A stretch of DNA of 64,000 nt from CADEEN01 sp963751775. Lineage in GTDB: Bacteria; Pseudomonadota; Gammaproteobacteria; Burkholderiales; Burkholderiaceae_C. The position numbers and the translations under genes are program-made. Where the stretch lies: assembly GCA_963751775.1 (NCBI GenBank), contig CAVVVW010000008.1:372001-436000 (forward strand). The letters run 5' to 3'. The notes beneath the pieces were generated by a model. The model made no database searches and had not been told where the DNA came from. It was given only the letters and a program-made list of their open reading frames with translations. This document shows, one piece after another, positions 9,527 to 17,844 of the stretch (positions are counted from its first letter, which is position 1; each line of letters opens with the position of its first letter).

Positions 9527-9567
9527 TTGCGCCGCGTCAACGCAACGACGCCTGCATCGCCTATAGT
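9527..9567 (+). promoter_or_regulatory. Crp/Fnr-type class II promoter of the predicted small RNA
   Basis: TTGCGCCGCGTCAA at 9527-9540 is followed by a TATAGT -10 box at 9562-9567. The palindrome centre (9533.5) is 41.5 bp upstream of the predicted start at about 9575. This is the standard geometry for FNR/CRP class II activation. The only thing downstream on this strand is the structured, terminated RNA. Confidence 0.65.
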
Positions 9568-9574
9568 GAAATTG

Positions 9575-9757
9575 CCGGCTGCCCAAGGCTGAAGACCCGA
9601 GCCAGTCGGTGAAAGTGAGGTTCTCCACGCCGTGGGGAAGTTCCCGGTGTCCGCGACACCGAGAGGGATGAAGACATCCTCAGACTGTTCTCGCTGTGCA
9701 AGGCAGATCAGGGGTCTTCACCGGACCCGCCACTTCGACATGAGGTGGCGGGTTTTC
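9575..9757 (+). ncRNA. Predicted structured small RNA (about 183 nt)
   Basis: The interval lies between two minus-strand genes and has no convincing ORF. It has its own promoter and terminator. A 9-bp closing helix pairs 9590-9598 (TGAAGACCC) with 9712-9720 (GGGTCTTCA). Inside it are a GGGAAGTTCCC palindrome, a perfect 7-bp hairpin (CGGTGTC, loop CGC, GACACCG) near 9645-9661, and a GGATG-AAGA-CATCC hairpin near 9666-9679. A strong terminator follows. The long-range closing stem recalls 6S-type rods, but I do not recognise the family. I infer an Fnr-controlled regulatory RNA. Confidence 0.6.
9725..9757 (+). terminator. Rho-independent terminator of the small RNA
   Basis: ACCCGCCAC at 9725-9733 pairs perfectly with GTGGCGGGT at 9745-9753. 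The stem can extend inward by three pairs to leave a GACAT loop, and it is followed by a TTTT run. On the other strand no U-run follows, so it acts on plus-strand transcripts. Confidence 0.8.
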
Positions 9758-9771
9758 AACTTCCGGGCTTG

Positions 9772-10363
9772 TCAATCGGGAAGCTTGGTGTCGTACAGGG
9801 CCTGCGCCCACATGCGCGACATCTCGTTCAGCGCGGATTGGGCCTGGCCCATGAACAGCCAGCGGCGCGCTGAACTCGGCCGCGACTCGGCCGCTCGCGC
9901 GTTGCCCCGGCGGCTGCATCGCCGAGCCAGCGCTCCGACAGGCGCGTGGCGTCGGTGCGGCCCTGCTCGACCAGTCGCGACTCGATCCGCATCGCCCGCT
10001 CCATCAGGGCCGAACCGTCGTCGAGCGCCTGCGTCCATTGCGTGCCGCTCGAGCTTGGCCAACGAGGCCCACAGCGCCGGCCAGTCCGGTGCACGCTTGG
10101 CCTGCTCGGCGATCTGCTCGATCGCCAGACAAGCGTGTCTGAGCGCAGCGGCCTGCGCCTGCTGCCATTCGCCCACGCCCTCCAGCCATTGCGCGTGAAC
10201 CGTCGAGCGATGCGCCGAGCATCGTGCGTGTCGTCTCCAGCGATTGCTGCCAGCCATCGCCGGCGGCCGCGAATGGTGCGTCCGGTGTCTCGGTGGCGGC
10301 GGCCGGTGATGAGGCGTTGGCGGCGGCAGCCGGACGCCGCTTGCGTGGCACGTTGCGGTTCAT
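9772..10363 (-). CDS. Phasin-like protein (multiply frameshifted)
   Basis: The likely gene starts MNRNVPRKRRPAAAANASS at 10363 behind a good AGGAGAG site and ends MSRMWAQALYDTKLPD at 9772. The intervening segments WQQSLETTRTMLG, WLEGVGEWQQAQAAALRHACLAIEQIAEQ, ALDDGSALMERAMRIESRLVEQGR and RRWLFMGQAQSALNEM lie in different frames, so at least three indels are needed to join them. The composition (amphipathic, Ala/Gln-rich helices) and the C-terminus resemble phasin-family proteins that coat polyhydroxyalkanoate granules. The family call is moderate. It is transcribed from the divergent Fnr-type promoter shared with yqjD. Confidence 0.55.
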
Positions 10364-10391
10364 GTGACTCTCCTGTAAGTGCACAATGGCC

Positions 10392-10459
10392 AGTCTAGGC
10401 AGCAGGCGCGTGACGTCATTGATGCCGCGCAATGCACCTTCTCGCCTGCGACCTACGAT
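10392..10459. promoter_or_regulatory. Bidirectional Crp/Fnr-type promoter (phasin-like gene / yqjD)
   Basis: A single palindrome, TTGATGCCGCGCAA (10419-10432), sits between two divergent genes. On the plus side TACGAT (10454-10459) and on the minus side TAGACT (complement of 10392-10397) lie at exactly the same distance from its centre (28.5 to 33.5 bp). One dimeric activator could therefore drive both transcripts in class II fashion, with starts near 10467 and 10384. Confidence 0.7.
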
Positions 10460-10492
10460 GAATTCGTTCGTCCACCACTCGAGGAGTACCGC

Positions 10493-10816
10493 ATGGACAC
10501 GACCACCACCACCACCGACACGAACGCCCGCGAACGCCTGGCGCAGAGTCTGAAGCACATGGTCGACGAAGCCGACCACCTGCTGGCCAAGGCCGAGCGC
10601 ACCGGCAGCGACCAGTTCAATGCCGCGCGCGAAAAATTCGAGGCGCAGTTGCTGCACGCCAAGGAAGAGTTGCGGCGGCTCGAGCTCAGTGCCATCGACA
10701 ACGCCAAGCGCGCCGCCCGCGCCACCGATCACGCCGTGCACGAGCATCCCTACGCCGCGATGGGCATGGCCGCTGGCGTCGGCCTGCTGATCGGCATGCT
10801 GATCTCGCGGCGCTGA
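10493..10816 (+). CDS. yqjD: DUF883 family protein, YqjD/ElaB-like
   Basis: This 107-residue protein has a long soluble helix (residues about 10-75) and a C-terminal membrane anchor (AAMGMAAGVGLLIGMLIS) ending in RR. In E. coli, YqjD and ElaB are tail-anchored inner-membrane proteins that bind 70S ribosomes in stationary phase. The start at 10493 follows GAGGAG. It is the first gene of a yqjD-yqjE-yqjK operon. Nearby HPF suggests that both hold inactive ribosomes during low-energy conditions; this link is inferred. Confidence 0.85.
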   Translation: MDTTTTTTDTNARERLAQSLKHMVDEADHLLAKAERTGSDQFNAAREKFEAQLLHAKEELRRLELSAIDNAKRAARATDHAVHEHPYAAMGMAAGVGLLIGMLISRR

Positions 10817-10839
10817 ACCGCGGCAGCCTGGTCCTGACC

Positions 10840-11236
10840 TTGAACGCCGACGTACCGCAGGGTCTGTTCGCCTCGGCGCGCAACGTGCTGGCGGCACTGG
10901 TCGACATCGGCCAGACGCGGCTGCAACTGGCGAGCACCGAACTCGAGGAAGAATACCTGCGCCTGGCCGCGTTGCTGTTGCTACGCAGCGGCCGCGTTGT
11001 TCTTTCTGGGCCTCGGCATCGTGCTGGCCACGCTGCTGCTGGTGCTCGTGTTCTGGGACGGCCCGCGCATTCTCGTGCTGTCGCTCGCGGCGCTGGTGTA
11101 CCTGGGCGCCGCCGCTGGCCTGGCGCTCACATTGCGGCACAAGGCGCGCAGCAAACCGCCGCTGCTGGCCACGACGATCGCCGAATTGCGCCGCGACCGC
11201 GATGCGCTGTTGGGCCAGCCGGCGGATGCGCCATGA
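10840..11236 (+). CDS. yqjE: Phage-holin-family membrane protein, YqjE-like (frameshifted)
   Basis: This protein of about 131 residues belongs to DUF1469/YqjE. It has an amphipathic N-terminus (LFASARNVLAALVDIGQTRLQLASTELEEE) and two membrane segments (around LAALLLLYAAAALFFLGLGIVLATLLLV and ILVLSLAALVYLGAAAGLAL). The frame changes near 10985: the text reads LLLLRSGRV in one frame and YAAAALFFLG in the other. The start is probably TTG at 10840. 'Holin' is only a database name; there is no prophage here. The stop overlaps the ATG of the repeat unit (ATGA). Confidence 0.8.
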
Positions 11237-11358
11237 GCGCGCATGGCCGCTCCAAAGCGCTCATCCCGGAGCGCGCAGCGCGCAGGGTCGTCCAGTGACC
11301 GCGCATGGCCGCTCCAAAGCGCTCATCCCGCGAGCGCACGGCACGCGAGCGTCGTCAA
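11233..11358 (+). repeat. Second tandem pair of the 62-bp mini-ORF repeat
   Basis: Two copies (62 and 64 bp) lie between yqjE and yqjK, in gene orientation. The first encodes an intact 21-codon ORF (MSAHGRSKALIPER...) from the ATGA at the yqjE stop to a GTGA at 11295. The second copy begins with GTG but has two extra bases and has lost its stop. The next gene still starts in a GTGAGC at 11359, as at the macA locus. Confidence 0.9.
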
Positions 11359-11652
11359 GTGAGCAACGCCGACCGCCGCCTGTCGTTGCTGGCCCTGCGC
11401 CGTGCGCAGTTGGTACGGCAAGCGGCCGCGCAGCGGCAACAGCTCGGCATTGCCGTGGCCCCGATGGCCCAGGCGCTGGGCTGGGTCGAACGCGGCGCCT
11501 GGGCATGGTCGCAATTGCGGCGCCGGCCCTGGCTGGTGGCGCTGCCGGTCGCGCTGCTGGTGTGGTGGCGCCCGCGCGGCCTGGGGCACGCCACCGCGGC
11601 GCTCGTTCCTGCGCTGTGGCTCGCGCGAGCGGCCTGGGCTCTGCGGCGATGA
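11359..11652 (+). CDS. yqjK: YqjK-like protein
   Basis: This 97-residue basic protein begins SNADRRLSLLALRRAQLVRQAAAQRQQL, which fits the YqjK-like domain found after yqjD and yqjE. One hydrophobic segment (WLVALPVALLVWW) is near residue 60, and the C-terminus LWLARAAWALRR is also hydrophobic. The GTG at 11359 lies at the end of the repeat element. The function is unknown; the conserved neighbourhood implies a role in envelope or ribosome tethering in stationary phase. Confidence 0.7.
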   Translation: MSNADRRLSLLALRRAQLVRQAAAQRQQLGIAVAPMAQALGWVERGAWAWSQLRRRPWLVALPVALLVWWRPRGLGHATAALVPALWLARAAWALRR

Positions 11653-11741
11653 CGGCCAGGATGCACACCGCGGGTCGCCCGGTCGCGCCGGCAGCGCGCG
11701 CCGCAGCCACCCTTACGCTGCCGCGCGAGGGCAGACCGCCG

Positions 11742-12602
11742 ATGGGCTGGAATCAGATGTTCATCGTCATTGCGGCGCTGTTGATCGTGGCCGGACTGGC
11801 GCTGGCCTGGGCTGATTCGCGCTGGCAGTCCGACACCCACGCGCTGCGCGGCGAACTGGCGGCCAGCCGCCAGCCGATCACGCCCGCGCGCTTCGATGCG
11901 CGCGAACTCGATGGCCTTCCGGCGCCGGTGCAAGCCTACTTCCGGCGCGTACTCAAGGACGGCCAGTTGATGATCGCCGCCGCACGTCTGACGCACAGCG
12001 GCACGTTCAACCTGGGCCAGACCGAGCCGCGCTGGAGCGACTTCACGTCCGATCAGATCGTCACCACGCGCCGCCCCGGCTTCGACTGGGACGCCCGCAT
12101 CGCCGTGGCCCGCGGCCTGACCGTTCGCGTGCACGATGCTTATGTCGCCGGCGAGGGCCGCCTGATCGCCAAGCTGATGGGCCTGGTGACGGTGGCCGAT
12201 ATGCGCGGCACGCCCGCCGTCGCGCAAGGCGAGTTGATGCGCTACCTGGCCGAAGCGCCGTGGTACCCGACGGCGCTGTTGCCCAGCCAGGGCACGCAAT
12301 GGCAGGCCATCGACGACTACTCCGCACGTGCCACCCTGAGCGACGGCGCGACGACCGTCAGCCTGGTCTTCGGCTTCGGCGCCGACGGCCTGATCGAGAC
12401 GATCCGCTCCGACGCGCGCGCACGCACCGTCGGTGAGCGCGTCGAGATGACACCGTGGCGCGTGCGCTTGTGGGGCTATGCGGCGCGCGACAACGTGCTG
12501 ATCCCGCTCGATGGCGAGGTCGCCTGGCTGCTGCCGCGGGGACCCTATCCGTACTGGCGCGGCCGCATCGAGAGCGTCAGCCTCGAGCCGGCGCGCAAAT
12601 GA
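11742..12602 (+). CDS. DUF6544/DUF6920 family membrane-anchored protein
   Basis: This protein of about 286 residues has an N-terminal membrane helix (QMFIVIAALLIVAGLALAWA) followed by a soluble domain with LDGLPAPVQAYFRRVLKDGQ, HSGTFNLG and PWRVRLWGYAARDNVLIPLDGEVAWLLPRGPYPYWRG, which are typical of this uncharacterised family. The start at 11742 places the membrane helix at the N-terminus. An upstream ATG at 11649 overlaps the previous stop (ATGA) and would add 31 low-complexity residues. The gene ends convergently with the next minus-strand gene, overlapping it by 26 bp. Confidence 0.75.
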   Translation: MGWNQMFIVIAALLIVAGLALAWADSRWQSDTHALRGELAASRQPITPARFDARELDGLPAPVQAYFRRVLKDGQLMIAAARLTHSGTFNLGQTEPRWSDFTSDQIVTTRRPGFDWDARIAVARGLTVRVHDAYVAGEGRLIAKLMGLVTVADMRGTPAVAQGELMRYLAEAPWYPTALLPSQGTQWQAIDDYSARATLSDGATTVSLVFGFGADGLIETIRSDARARTVGERVEMTPWRVRLWGYAARDNVLIPLDGEVAWLLPRGPYPYWRGRIESVSLEPARK

Positions 12603-13968
12603 CGCGCCGCAGCTTGCCGCTGCGGCCCTCGTGCAGCGGCGCGGCGCGGCTGAAGGTGACGCGCGTCGGCACCACGCCATGCGCGGCCAGCAGGCCATCG
12701 ATGGCTGCGTGGCAGCGTTCGAACGCGATCCTGGCGTCGGGCACCACCGCTTCGAATCGCAACTCCAGCGCGCCGCCGCGCTGGCCGATGACCTGGAACT
12801 GCGTCACCTGCGCGGCCTCCTCGATCGCCGTCTCCAGCGCCAGCGGCAGGATGGTCACCGCGCGCCGGCGCGCGTCGCGCAGCGTCAGCGTGTCGGCGCA
12901 ACGGCCCTGGACCTCGATCGCCGTGAAGCGGCTGCCGCAGGCGCAGCCGCCCGGCAGCACGCGGATGCGGTCGTCGAGCCGGTAGCGGATCAAGGGCTGG
13001 GTGCGGTTGGCCAGGTTGGTCAGCAGCGTGTTGTGCGACAACACGCCCGCGGGCACCGGCCGCAATTGCGCATCGACGGGCTCGAGCAGCAGCCAATCGT
13101 CGTTCACATGCAGGCAACCCGCGGCACACTCCAGCGCGATCGAATAGCACTCCGAGGCGCCGTAGTTGTTGCGCACCTTGCAGCCGAAAGCCGCCCGCAC
13201 CAGCTCGCGCTGGGCGGGCGACAACTGCTCGCCGCCGAGCCAGACCTCGTGCAGGCTCAGCTCGAGCGCGCCGGCCTGCTGCAACTGCGCCAGCGCCGCG
13301 GCGCAGCTCGGATAGGTGATCAGCACCGTGGGCTGCAGCGCCGCAAGCTCGGCAGCGATCTGCAGCAGCGGCCGCTGCACCGACAGCAAGTGAATCTGCG
13401 GCCGCAGGCCCGCCGGCGCAATGCGCCGCAGCCGCTCCAGGCTGACCCAGCCGGCAAAGTGCCCGCCGCTGGCGCCGACGAATGCAAAGCGTTGGCCGGG
13501 GCCCCATGCGCCCAGGCCGGTCGGCAGCGGCTCGCCCCCGCGCAGCCGCAACGCATCGATCGCGTCGTACGCCGCCAGGCTGCGCGCGTCCTGCACGAAC
13601 CAGCCCGGCACGCCACTGGTGCCGGAACTGGTCCAGAGCAGGTACTCGCCGAGCCAGGCATCGGCAACGCAGGACGTGTCGGCAATGAACGGCGCCGCCG
13701 CGGCACGCGTGATGCGGCGGTCGGTGGCCCAATCGTCGAAATGCTGCATCAGTTCGGCCTTGCCGACCGCGGCGAAGTCGGCCAGCAGCGGCCCCCGCGC
13801 GTGCGCGCGGTAGAACGGCGAATCGGCGCGGGCACGAGCCAGCAGGGCGGCCAGGCGCTGCTCGCGCAAGCGCGTCGCCAGCGCCGGTGCAAGCCCCGCA
13901 GCCCAGGTCTCCTGCCAGGCCTGCAGCCAGAGCCAGGCGTCGAACGGTGGCGCAGGGTGCTTGCTCAT
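12577..13968 (-). CDS. PaaK-like adenylate-forming enzyme (phenylacetate-CoA ligase family)
   Basis: This 463-residue cytoplasmic protein has the AMP-binding P-loop LLWTSSGTSGVPGWF, the motif NNYGASECYSIALEC, the ribose-binding RYRLDDRIRVLPGGCACGS and a C-terminal lid ending SGKLRRVICAP. This is the architecture of phenylacetate-CoA ligase and related F390-synthetase-like enzymes. The acyl substrate cannot be read, and no aromatic-degradation genes adjoin it. The start MSKHPAPPFDAW at 13968 was chosen because upstream codons are low-complexity. It diverges from the usp gene, but the GC-rich upstream DNA shows no -10 box on this side. Confidence 0.8.
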   Translation of the reverse strand: MSKHPAPPFDAWLWLQAWQETWAAGLAPALATRLREQRLAALLARARADSPFYRAHARGPLLADFAAVGKAELMQHFDDWATDRRITRAAAAPFIADTSCVADAWLGEYLLWTSSGTSGVPGWFVQDARSLAAYDAIDALRLRGGEPLPTGLGAWGPGQRFAFVGASGGHFAGWVSLERLRRIAPAGLRPQIHLLSVQRPLLQIAAELAALQPTVLITYPSCAAALAQLQQAGALELSLHEVWLGGEQLSPAQRELVRAAFGCKVRNNYGASECYSIALECAAGCLHVNDDWLLLEPVDAQLRPVPAGVLSHNTLLTNLANRTQPLIRYRLDDRIRVLPGGCACGSRFTAIEVQGRCADTLTLRDARRRAVTILPLALETAIEEAAQVTQFQVIGQRGGALELRFEAVVPDARIAFERCHAAIDGLLAAHGVVPTRVTFSRAAPLHEGRSGKLRRVICAPARG

Positions 13969-14034
13969 GCAGCGCACAGTGTGCGCCGCGGCCGCGCCCG
14001 CGCCGCGGCCGCGGCGCCGCTGCATGGCATGCGC

Positions 14035-14076
14035 TTGCGCTAGCGCAAACACACGCTGCCCTCACTGGCCTAGGGT
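14035..14076 (+). promoter_or_regulatory. Crp/Fnr-type class II promoter of the universal stress protein gene
   Basis: TTGCGCTAGCGCAA (14035-14048) is a perfect 14-bp palindrome. Its centre is 41.5 bp before the predicted transcription start near 14083, and TAGGGT (14071-14076) sits in the -10 position. An AAAGGAG ribosome-binding site follows, 9 nt before the GTG start. Confidence 0.7.
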
Positions 14077-14097
14077 GGCGATGAAAGGAGTACCACC

Positions 14098-14954
14098 GTG
14101 AGCGAACTGAAGTCGATCCTGCTGCATCTGGACGCCGCGGCCAACGGCAATGCGCGGATGGAACTGGCGATGCGCCTGGCGCGGGTCTACGGCGCACGCG
14201 TCGACGCCTTGTACGCGGTGCTGCCGGTCGTGCTGCAGTACCCGTTCGCCTTCACGGGCGACGTGCCGGGTGCGGCGCTGTTGATGAACTACGAGGTCGA
14301 ACAGCGCGAGCGCATCAAGGCCGCGTTCGAGGCCGGCAAGCAGCTGCCGTCGGCGGTGCCGATGCGCCGGCTGTGACCTGGCACGAGACCTCGGACGACC
14401 CGGTGCACGCGTTCACGCAGCTGGCCTGGGGTGCCGATCTGATGCTGCTGGGGCAGCACGACCCGACACCCAACGCCTACTCGGGCGTCGCGCCGGACTT
14501 CGCCGCATCGGTGCTGGTGGCCAGCGGCAAGCCCGGCCTGGTGATGCCCTTCATCGGCATCGGCGACAAGCTGGGCGAGACGGTGCTGATCGCCTGGAAA
14601 CCCAGCCCCGAAGCCGCGCGCGCCGTCACCGCCGCGCTGCCACTGCTGCAACGCGCCAGGCGCGTGCACCTGGCGCTGTGGGACGAAGCCGACGACGTCA
14701 GGAGCGACGCGCCGCAGCCGATCGAGCGCTATCTGGCCAACCACGGCATCGCGCCGACATTGCATCGCAACCGGCTGACCGGGCCCGAGGCCCACGCGGT
14801 CGGCGAGTTGCTGCTCTCGCTGGCTGCCGACGTGCAGGCCGACCTGCTGGTGATGGGCTGCTACAGCCACGGCCGCGCCCGCGAGTGGGTGCTCGGTGGT
14901 GCAACGCGTACGGTGTTACAGGCCATGACGCTGCCGGTTTTCATGGTCCATTGA
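14098..14954 (+). CDS. Universal stress protein, tandem UspA type (frameshifted)
   Basis: This is a protein of about 285 residues with two Usp-like halves. The first begins SELKSILLHLDAAANGNARMELAMRLARVYGARVDALYAV; the second ends with the nucleotide-binding signature LLVMGCYSHGRAREWVLGGATRTVL and LPVFMVH. The frame breaks near 14365-14375: the first frame stops at PMRRL, and the second resumes at WHETSDDPVHAF. Usp proteins act in stress survival and bind ATP. In Pseudomonas such genes are Anr-controlled, which fits the upstream palindrome. Confidence 0.85.
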
Positions 14955-14985
14955 CAGCCGCGCCCGAGACGGCATACTTCGGGGT

Positions 14986-15731
14986 GTGCCTCTCGCCCAT
15001 ATCGCCATCCTCGACGACGAGCCGGACATCACGGCCATGCTCGGGCTCTACCTGAGCAGCCATGGTTACCGTGTCAGCGAATTGCACCAGGGCAGTGCGC
15101 TGATGGAGCTGATGCAGCGCGATGCGCCGGCGCTGGTGCTGCTCGACCTGGGCCTGCCCGGTGAAGACGGCCTGGCCATCGCACGCCAGTTGCGCCAGGC
15201 CGACGCGACGGCGCCGCTGGGCCTGGTCATCATCAGCGGGCGCGGCGATGCGGTCGACAAGGTCGTCGGACTGGAGATCGGCGCCGACGACTACATCACC
15301 AAGCCGTTCGACCTGCGCGAGTTGCTGGCCCGCGTCAAGGCCGTGCTGCGACGCATCGAGGCCGCGCCGGCCGCCGTGGCGCCAGCGCCGGCCGGCCGCA
15401 CGCCGGCAATGGCGGCGGCACCGCCATCGCCACCGCTTCGCCGACTTCACGCTCGATTGCGCGGCGCACCGCCTGCTCGGGCCCGATGGCAATGAAGATC
15501 GCGCTGACGGCCGGCGAGTTCGACCTGCTCTCGGTCTTCGTGCAGAACCCGGGGCGCGTGCTGTCGCGCGACTTCCTGCTCGAACACACGCGCGGCCGCG
15601 AGGCCGCACCGTTCGACCGCGCCGTCGACGTGCTGATCGGCCGCCTGCGCAAGAAGATCGAAGCCGACGCGCAGCAGCCGCAGATCCTGAAATCGGTGCG
15701 CGGTGCGGGCTACATCCTGGTTGCCGCCGTG
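14986..15731 (+). CDS. OmpR/PhoB-family response regulator (frameshifted)
   Basis: The receiver domain is complete: acidic pair ILDDEPD, phospho-acceptor Asp in LVLLDLGLPGEDG, and Lys in YITKPFDLRELL. The winged-helix output domain is visible in two other frames (FADFTLDCAAHRLLGPDGN, then LTAGEFDLLSVFVQNPGRVLSRDFLLE and DVLIGRLRKKIE...GAGYILV). Frame changes lie near 15430 and 15493. The end is taken as a TGA overlapping the GTG of the kinase gene at 15729. It starts with GTG at 14986, 31 bp after usp, so the usp, regulator, kinase and dehydrogenase genes look like one operon. Confidence 0.8.
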
Positions 15732-17844
15732 AGCGCCGGGTTGAACACGACCACCCACGCCAACGATCCGCAGGTCTTCAGCGGCCTCTTCGACGCCTAC
15801 CCCGACGGCGTGCTGCTGGTCGACCCGCGGGGTCGTCATCGTGATGGCCAACCAGGCCGCGGCCAACGTGCTCGGCTACAGCGTGAATGCGCTCGAGGGT
15901 CTCTCGGTCGATGCGCTGGTGCCCGACAGCGTGACCCCACGCCACGCCGGCTACCGCCATGGCTACGCGCAGGCCCCCAAGGCCAGGCCGATGGGCACCG
16001 ACCTCGAGCTGATGGCCAAGCGCGCCGACGGCAGCGAGGTGATGGTCGAGATCGCGCTCAGCCCGCTGCGCGTCGGCGCGGTCGACTACGTGGTGGCCTC
16101 GCTGCGCGGCATCGGCGCCTACCCGCGGGTCAGGCGCGCGATGCTGCGCGCGCATTACAACGAATTCCTGGTCCGGCTCGGGCGCGTGGCGGTCGACACG
16201 CGCGAACCCGAAGAACTGCTCAAGCGCATGCCGGCGATGGTGCGCGAGGCGCTCGAGACGCAGGCCGTGGCGGTGTTCATGCTCACGCCCAGCCGGCTCG
16301 AACTGCGCCCGGTCAGCTACAGCGGCGTGCACGCCGACCAGGTCGACCGCATCGCCTACGCCAACCGTCCCGACACCCTGGTCGGCCACGTGGTGGCGCA
16401 GCACGCGCCCGTGCTGGTCAGCAACCTGCCGCGCGAACAGCGCTTCGAAGTGCCGGCCAGGCTGCTCGAAGCCGGCGCGAAGAGTTGCGTCGGCGTGCCG
16501 ATCATCGACCGCGGCCGCGTCGTCGGCGTGCTCGCCGCCTGGTCGAACCAGTCGCGCAAGTTCGGCGAAGACGAGGTCGTCTTCCTGCAGGCATTGACCA
16601 GCCTGCTGTCGACCAGCCTGCAGCGCGCGCAGGCCGAGGCGCAGACACGCCATGTCCAGCGGCTGGAGACGGTGGGCCAGCTCACGGGCGGCGTGGCCCA
16701 CGACTTCAACAACCTGCTGACCGTGATCCTGGGCAACCTGCAGTTCCTGCAGGACCAACCCGCGGTGCAGGGCGACGCCTTGCTGCGCCAGTTGGTCGCG
16801 GCGGCGGCGCGCGCCGGCCAGCGCGGCGCCGACCTGACCGGCAAGCTGCTGGCCTTCGCGCGCCGCCAGGCGCTCGAGCCGACCGCGGTGGACCCGATCG
16901 CGATGCTGCACTCGATGGCCGACATGTTGCGCCGAACCTTGGGCGAGAACATCCGCGTCACCGTGCAGACGCCGCGCAGCTGCCCGCAGTGCATGGCCGA
17001 TGCGATGCAACTCGAATCGGCGCTGCTCAACGTGGCCGTCAACGCGCGCGACGCCATGCCCGGCGGCGGCACGCTGATCCTGCGCTGCGGCAGCGGCAAG
17101 CCAGCCGACGCCGAAGGCGCGCGCACGGGGCCGGTCCCACTCGTGGCCCACGCTGCGGACGGCGAAACACCGCCGGACCAGGTCTGGATCAGCGTGCAGG
17201 ACAACGGCAGCGGCATGACACCCGAGGTGCTCGACCGCGCATTCGAGCCGTTCTTCACGACCAAGGAGGTCGGCCGCGGCACCGGCCTGGGCCTGTCCAC
17301 CGTGTACGGCTTCGTCAGCCAGTCGCACGGCCACATCGACCTCGTCAGCGCGCCCGGCGCCGGCACCACGCTGACGATGTACCTGCCCGCAGCCGATGCC
17401 GCCGCCGGTGCGATCGAAGAGCAGGCCCGCCGCAGCCACGAACTGCCGCGCGGCCTGCGCGTCCTGCTGGTCGAAGACGACGACGACGTGCGCAGCGTGG
17501 CGCAGGCGTTCCTGCGCTCGATGGGTTGCGAGGTCGCTGCCTACAACAGCGCCGAGGCCGCGCTGGCCGAACTGGCGGCGGCCCAGCGCGGCATGGGCTT
17601 CGACCTGCTGTTCAGCGACATCACGCTCGGCGCGGGCATCGACGGCCAGGAGTTGGCGCGGCGGGTCGACGCGCTGTACCCGGCACTGCGCGTGCTGTTG
17701 ACATCCGGCTACTCGCACCACGTGGCCGGCACCGGCAGCGGCGGCGTGCCGCTGAGGTGGCCGGTCCTGCCCAAGCCGTACACACGCCAGGACCTGGCCC
17801 ACGCGGTCGCGCAGTGCCTGCCGGACGGCACCGGGTCGACGTGA
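15729..17844 (+). CDS. Hybrid sensor histidine kinase with PAS, GAF and receiver domains (frameshifted near the N-terminus)
   Basis: This protein of about 705 residues has no membrane segments. It contains a PAS domain (FSGLFDAYPDGVLLVDP...NQAAANVLGYS), a GAF domain (about residues 150-310), an H-box GGVAHDFNNLLTVILGN, an N-box NVAVNARDAMPGGGTL, G-boxes around DNGSGMTPEVLDRAFEPFF and GRGTGLGLSTVYG, and a C-terminal receiver (VLLVEDDDDVRS with Asp in LLFSDITLG). The cytosolic PAS/GAF layout suggests an intracellular redox or ligand signal. One extra base near 15833 splits the PAS domain. It pairs with the regulator upstream. Confidence 0.85.

Noticed and set aside
9575..9757. Housekeeping 6S RNA
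   Set aside because: The closing helix is similar in principle, but I cannot match the central bubble, and the Fnr-type promoter and location are unusual.
10840..11236. Prophage, suggested by the 'phage holin family' name
   Set aside because: The gene is yqjE in a yqjD-yqjE-yqjK operon; no other phage genes are present.
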